The notes under the pieces were generated by a model, which was not told the origin of the DNA, ran no database searches, and worked only from the letters and a program-made list of their open reading frames with translations. The translations under genes were made by a program, and so were the position numbers. A DNA stretch of 64,000 nucleotides from CAZOBJ01 sp964577825 (GTDB lineage: Bacteria; Planctomycetota; SZUA-567; JAFGNG01), in assembly GCA_964577825.1 (NCBI GenBank), contig CAZOBJ010000005.1, forward strand, positions 1 to 64,000, read 5' to 3'. Of the stretch, positions 60,890 to 64,000 are shown in pieces (the first letter of the stretch is position 1; each line of letters begins with the position of its first letter).

Positions 60890-62941
60890 ATGGCCTACTC
60901 GGAAGACCGCGACCTACAGACCTATCGCAATCTCGTCGAGCAACCGACCGAGTTCGAAGACGGGTTCGACTGGAAGACGGTGGTCGGCGCCCTGTTCCTG
61001 GGACTGCTGATCGTACCCGGGTCCATCTACATCCGGCTGGTCGCGGGCGAGGCGGTAGGCCCCGCGGCGCGATGGGTGACGATCTTCCTGTTCGCGGAGG
61101 TGGCCAAGCGGTCGCTCAAGGACCTGCGCCAGCAGGAGGTGTTCGTCCTGTACTACATGGCCGGGTTCATCATGTTCCGGCAGGAGGGGCTGCTCTGGAA
61201 TATCTTCATGGCCAAGAGCGAGGCATTCGCGGCCATGGGCATCTCCGAAGATCTGCCGCACTGGGTGGTTCCGCAAAGCGTGGTGCAGGGCGCGGCCGAG
61301 CGGACGCTGTTCACCTGGGAGTGGCTGCCTGCGCTGGGCGTGTTCGCGGCCACCATGGTCATCACCCGCGTCGACCAGTTCGGCCTGGGCTACTTTTTGT
61401 ACCGGGTGACCTCGGACGTAGAGCGCCTGCCGTTCCCCATGGCCTCGATTGGCGCGTCGGGCGTGCTGGCCATGGTCGAGACCAAAGAGAAGTCCTTGCA
61501 GTGGCGTCCGGCGTGCTTCTCCATCGGCGGAGTGCTGGGACTCGTATTCGGGGTCATCTATCTGGGCATCCCCGCCATCACGGGTATCCTGTTCCGAAAA
61601 CCGCTGTTCCTGATCCCGATTCCCTGGATTGAGTTGACCCCGCCGATGCAGGACATCCTGCCCGCGACCGCGGTCAACATCGTGCCGAACCTTGCGCGCG
61701 TTCTCATGGGCATGGTGCTGCCCTTCTGGGCCGTGGTGGGTGGGTTCGTAGGGCTGGTAGTGACGTTCATCCTGAACCCGATCCTGTACAACGGCGGCAT
61801 CATCGGACCGGGATCCTGGTTCGCGAACGTGACCGGCTGGAGCTATGAGGGAGGCGTGCTCCACTCCTGGAAGCCGGGCATGCAGACCGTGGACACGCTG
61901 TTTCACAACAACATCGACTTCTACCTGAGCTTCGGTCTGGGCATCACTTTCTTTATCGCGTTCCTCGGCATTTTCCAGGCCTTCTGGTCGGTGATCAAGG
62001 CCAGCATGCAGCGCCGCCGGGAAGACCGTGCCGCGGTAGAGGGCGCCGAGGAACGCCTGTCCGGCTGGGAGCGGCTCAAGCGCGGCGACCCAGCGCGGGG
62101 AGACATCTCGATCTGGCTTGCGGTCGGCTTGTACGTCTGCTCCACGATCGGGTACATCGGGCTCAGCAGCTACTTGATCGACGGATTCCCCTGGTACCTG
62201 TTTCTCATCTATGGGTTCGTGTACACGCCGCTCGTGGCGTACGCGGCGGCCAAGGTGGAGGGCCTGGTCGGGCAGGTGATGGTCATCCCGCTGGTGCGCG
62301 AGGCCACCTACATCCTATCCGGATACAAGGGCGTGGGGATCTGGTTCGCCCCGGTCCCGATGCACAACTATGGTCAAACGGTCAAGGACTTCCGCATCAT
62401 TGAGCTCACCGGTACGCGCGTCATGAGCATCATGAAGACCATTGCCGTGACCATTCCGATCATCACGATTTGTCTGATCGTGTTCTGTAGCGTGATCTGG
62501 CACGGCGCGCCGCTGAACAGCGACCACTACCCCTATGCGCAGAAGGCCTGGGACCTCATGGCCAAGAACCGGGCCCTGATGATCAGCTCGACCATGGAAG
62601 GGCGCAGGAGCCTGTTCTTCGAGGCGCTCAACGGGAACTACCTGGGCGTCGGGTTCTTGACGGGCGCGGTGACCTACACGATCCTCTCCGTTTTCGGCCT
62701 GCCGACGCTTCTCGTGTTCGGGGTGGTGCGGGGGCTGAACCAAACCAACCCAGCGGGGCTGTTCCCCGAGTTCCTGGGCGCGCTGGCGGGTCGGTATTAC
62801 TTCCAGCGGAAATTCGGGCCCATGTGGCTCAAGTATACCCCCGCCATCTTCGCGGGGTTCTCCTGTGGGCTCGGACTGGTCGGTCTCATTTCCGTTGCCC
62901 TGCGACTTATTGCGAAAAGCATCGCGCCATTGGAGTACTGA
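60890..62941 (+). CDS. large multi-pass membrane protein, OPT/DUF6784-DUF6785-like transporter
   Basis: The 683-residue protein starts at the ATG at 60890, 25 bp after the fusion gene. It has about 13-15 hydrophobic helices (for example VVGALFLGLLIVPGSIYIRLV, WLPALGVFAATMVITRV, SIGGVLGLVFGVIYLGIPAI and FSCGLGLVGLISVAL). The LPFPMASIGASG stretch near residue 183 is similar to oligopeptide-transporter (OPT) proteins. Related proteins in Planctomycetota, Lentisphaerota and similar phyla are often called peptide transporters or DUF6785/6784. No signal peptide. Substrate unknown; peptide is inferred from the OPT-like fold and the M28-like neighbour. Confidence 0.7.
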   Translation: MAYSEDRDLQTYRNLVEQPTEFEDGFDWKTVVGALFLGLLIVPGSIYIRLVAGEAVGPAARWVTIFLFAEVAKRSLKDLRQQEVFVLYYMAGFIMFRQEGLLWNIFMAKSEAFAAMGISEDLPHWVVPQSVVQGAAERTLFTWEWLPALGVFAATMVITRVDQFGLGYFLYRVTSDVERLPFPMASIGASGVLAMVETKEKSLQWRPACFSIGGVLGLVFGVIYLGIPAITGILFRKPLFLIPIPWIELTPPMQDILPATAVNIVPNLARVLMGMVLPFWAVVGGFVGLVVTFILNPILYNGGIIGPGSWFANVTGWSYEGGVLHSWKPGMQTVDTLFHNNIDFYLSFGLGITFFIAFLGIFQAFWSVIKASMQRRREDRAAVEGAEERLSGWERLKRGDPARGDISIWLAVGLYVCSTIGYIGLSSYLIDGFPWYLFLIYGFVYTPLVAYAAAKVEGLVGQVMVIPLVREATYILSGYKGVGIWFAPVPMHNYGQTVKDFRIIELTGTRVMSIMKTIAVTIPIITICLIVFCSVIWHGAPLNSDHYPYAQKAWDLMAKNRALMISSTMEGRRSLFFEALNGNYLGVGFLTGAVTYTILSVFGLPTLLVFGVVRGLNQTNPAGLFPEFLGALAGRYYFQRKFGPMWLKYTPAIFAGFSCGLGLVGLISVALRLIAKSIAPLEY

Positions 62942-63004
62942 CAAGGGCCCGACCCGAGGCGTGTAGGCCACGGGCGATGAAGGGTCGAGCCAGAAGGGGT
63001 ATGC

Positions 63005-64000
63005 ATGCGCCGCCTTCCCTTGCGTGCGATCATCCTCGGGGCGCTTTTCTGCGTGGTCTTCGCGTACCTTGCAGCAGTAGGAAGCAACCGGCTGGGACGC
63101 ATCGGCCTGAACATCGCCGTCACGCAAATCTCCAGCCTGTCTATCCTATTCTCCCTTGCGCTCGTTGTCCTGCTCAATCCGCTCTTGCGTCTGGTCCGTC
63201 TCCATCCCATGGACCGTCGCGAGATTTTCATCGTGTTCATCATGACCACGGTGCCTGCCGGCATCCCGTTGTTCGGATACGTGTCCCAAGTCGTGCCCAT
63301 GATCGGCGGATTCAACCATCCGGAATGGAACACGCCGCAGTCGCAGTGGGACGAGAAGGTCAAGCCGATTGTGGACAATCGTCTGTTCGTGCACGATGAG
63401 CCCGACACGGAGGGCGACGAAGACGAGGTCAAGCCGGTCGAGCGGTATGTCTCCGGCATGCGTGCGGTCGGCGGACAGTCTTTCCCCGTGTTCGTGAAGC
63501 GCGACGGAGAGGAATTCGATTCGTGGTTCGACCGCATCGCTGCCTGCGTCCGCGGCGGGCCGGATCGGCCTGCCCTGTGGGGAGATATTCCCTGGCCCGC
63601 GTGGGCCGTGCCGCTACTGTATTGGGCCGCGATCGGGGTGGTGTGCTGGATACTGCTCTACTGTCTCAACGAGCTCTTATTCAAGCAGTGGTACGAACAC
63701 GAGAAGCTGGTGTTCCCCATCGCCGAGATGAGTGCGATCCTTCTGGGCGCCGAGGACGAGGGCGGCGGCCGGCCCGCGCCGCACATCTTCCGCAATCCCG
63801 TGTTCTGGCTGGGCTTTGCGATTGCGTTTGGTTTCTTGTTCTACAACGGCATGGTCACGGCCCGATGGATCGTGGGGCCGAACGTGATCAATCTTGAGGG
63901 CCAGACGATCGCGCTGCTTCTGCGGGAGAGCCCGTTCAAGGCGGCCCTTGGGGGACCGGCTCGGCTGCAGTTCGAGATCTTCTTCCTGGTGGTCGGGCTT
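63005..64000 (+). CDS. DUF6785-like multi-pass membrane protein, cut by the window edge
   Basis: The frame is open for 332 codons from the ATG at 63005 (after AGAAGGGG) to the window end, so the C-terminus is missing. The N-terminus has membrane helices (AIILGALFCVVFAYLAAV, SLSILFSLALVVLLNPLLRL, EIFIVFIMTTVPAGIPLFGYV), then a soluble loop with acidic residues and a further membrane part (AVPLLYWAAIGVVCWILLYCLNELLF, FPIAEMSAILLGAEDEG). The MTTVPAGIP and LVFPIAEM elements are typical of the DUF6785 group, which often occurs as a tandem partner of the preceding protein type. It would be the second half of a two-subunit transporter. Confidence 0.7.
   Translation, partial: MRRLPLRAIILGALFCVVFAYLAAVGSNRLGRIGLNIAVTQISSLSILFSLALVVLLNPLLRLVRLHPMDRREIFIVFIMTTVPAGIPLFGYVSQVVPMIGGFNHPEWNTPQSQWDEKVKPIVDNRLFVHDEPDTEGDEDEVKPVERYVSGMRAVGGQSFPVFVKRDGEEFDSWFDRIAACVRGGPDRPALWGDIPWPAWAVPLLYWAAIGVVCWILLYCLNELLFKQWYEHEKLVFPIAEMSAILLGAEDEGGGRPAPHIFRNPVFWLGFAIAFGFLFYNGMVTARWIVGPNVINLEGQTIALLLRESPFKAALGGPARLQFEIFFLVVGL

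Noticed and set aside
1..64000. CRISPR arrays, insertion sequences, prophage or integrase genes
   Set aside because: No regularly spaced repeats, transposase motifs or inverted-repeat-bounded units were seen; the only long exact repeat noticed is the 36-bp pair around the ankyrin gene.

Overview
The window is a GC-rich bacterial scaffold. It contains one run of exactly 100 N (46244-46343), so it is a draft or metagenome assembly. Nearly every gene has a Shine-Dalgarno start, and several promoters fit a sigma70-like -35/-10 pattern. The gene content includes very large secreted glycosidase-like proteins, several glycoside hydrolase families, a DUF4254 protein, an exosortase-A-associated type hydrolase, a degenerate peptidase/ABC permease fusion and OPT/DUF6785-type transporters. 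This suggests a polysaccharide-degrading lineage of the Planctomycetota, Hydrogenedentota or Lentisphaerota kind. That placement is inference; there is no rRNA or other taxonomic marker to prove it.

Left part (1-8276): a plus-strand run encodes the tail of a probable DUF457 membrane hydrolase, a TIM-barrel isomerase-like protein, a TPR protein with a cysteine-rich tail and an EI24/CysZ-like membrane protein. Converging on it is a compact minus-strand operon: acyl carrier protein, a serine-less alpha/beta hydrolase, a 96-residue beta-rich protein, a secreted protein with two STN-like domains, and a HEAT-repeat protein.

Glycan region (8277-31552): an AspA/AstE-type metallohydrolase is coupled to a GH78-type alpha-L-rhamnosidase, which converges on a GH106-like rhamnosidase. 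Two giant secreted paralogues (about 1707 and 1487 residues) follow, separated by an AddA/AddB-like helicase-nuclease pair read from the opposite strand.

Middle part (31553-46184): an alkaline phosphatase with its own terminator and a YibE/F membrane protein lead to tRNA-His. After them come a Gfo/Idh/MocA oxidoreductase and a sugar isomerase (both minus), a DUF4254 protein, and a minus-strand run of cyclophilin, deacetylase-like protein, YdcF, PilT, TPR protein and argininosuccinate synthase. A secreted ankyrin protein beside this run lies between two perfect 36-bp direct repeats, which looks like an inserted or duplicated cassette.

Right part (46185-64000): GH4 (interrupted by the N gap) and GH36-like glycosidases form an operon divergent from glucose-6-phosphate dehydrogenase. 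tRNA-Tyr follows. Next is a three-gene unit (DUF39 protein, NIL/ferredoxin protein, Rrf2 regulator) matching the sulfide-dependent homocysteine pathway. The window ends with an ABC ATPase, a 1723-residue M28-like/FtsX fusion and two large OPT/DUF6785-type transporters, the last one cut by the window edge.

A plausible overall picture is extracellular glycan cleavage, especially of rhamnose- and galactose-containing polymers, feeding sugar isomerases, oxidoreductases and the pentose-phosphate pathway, with separate modules for envelope, DNA repair and sulfur metabolism. No CRISPR array, transposase, prophage or rRNA was seen.
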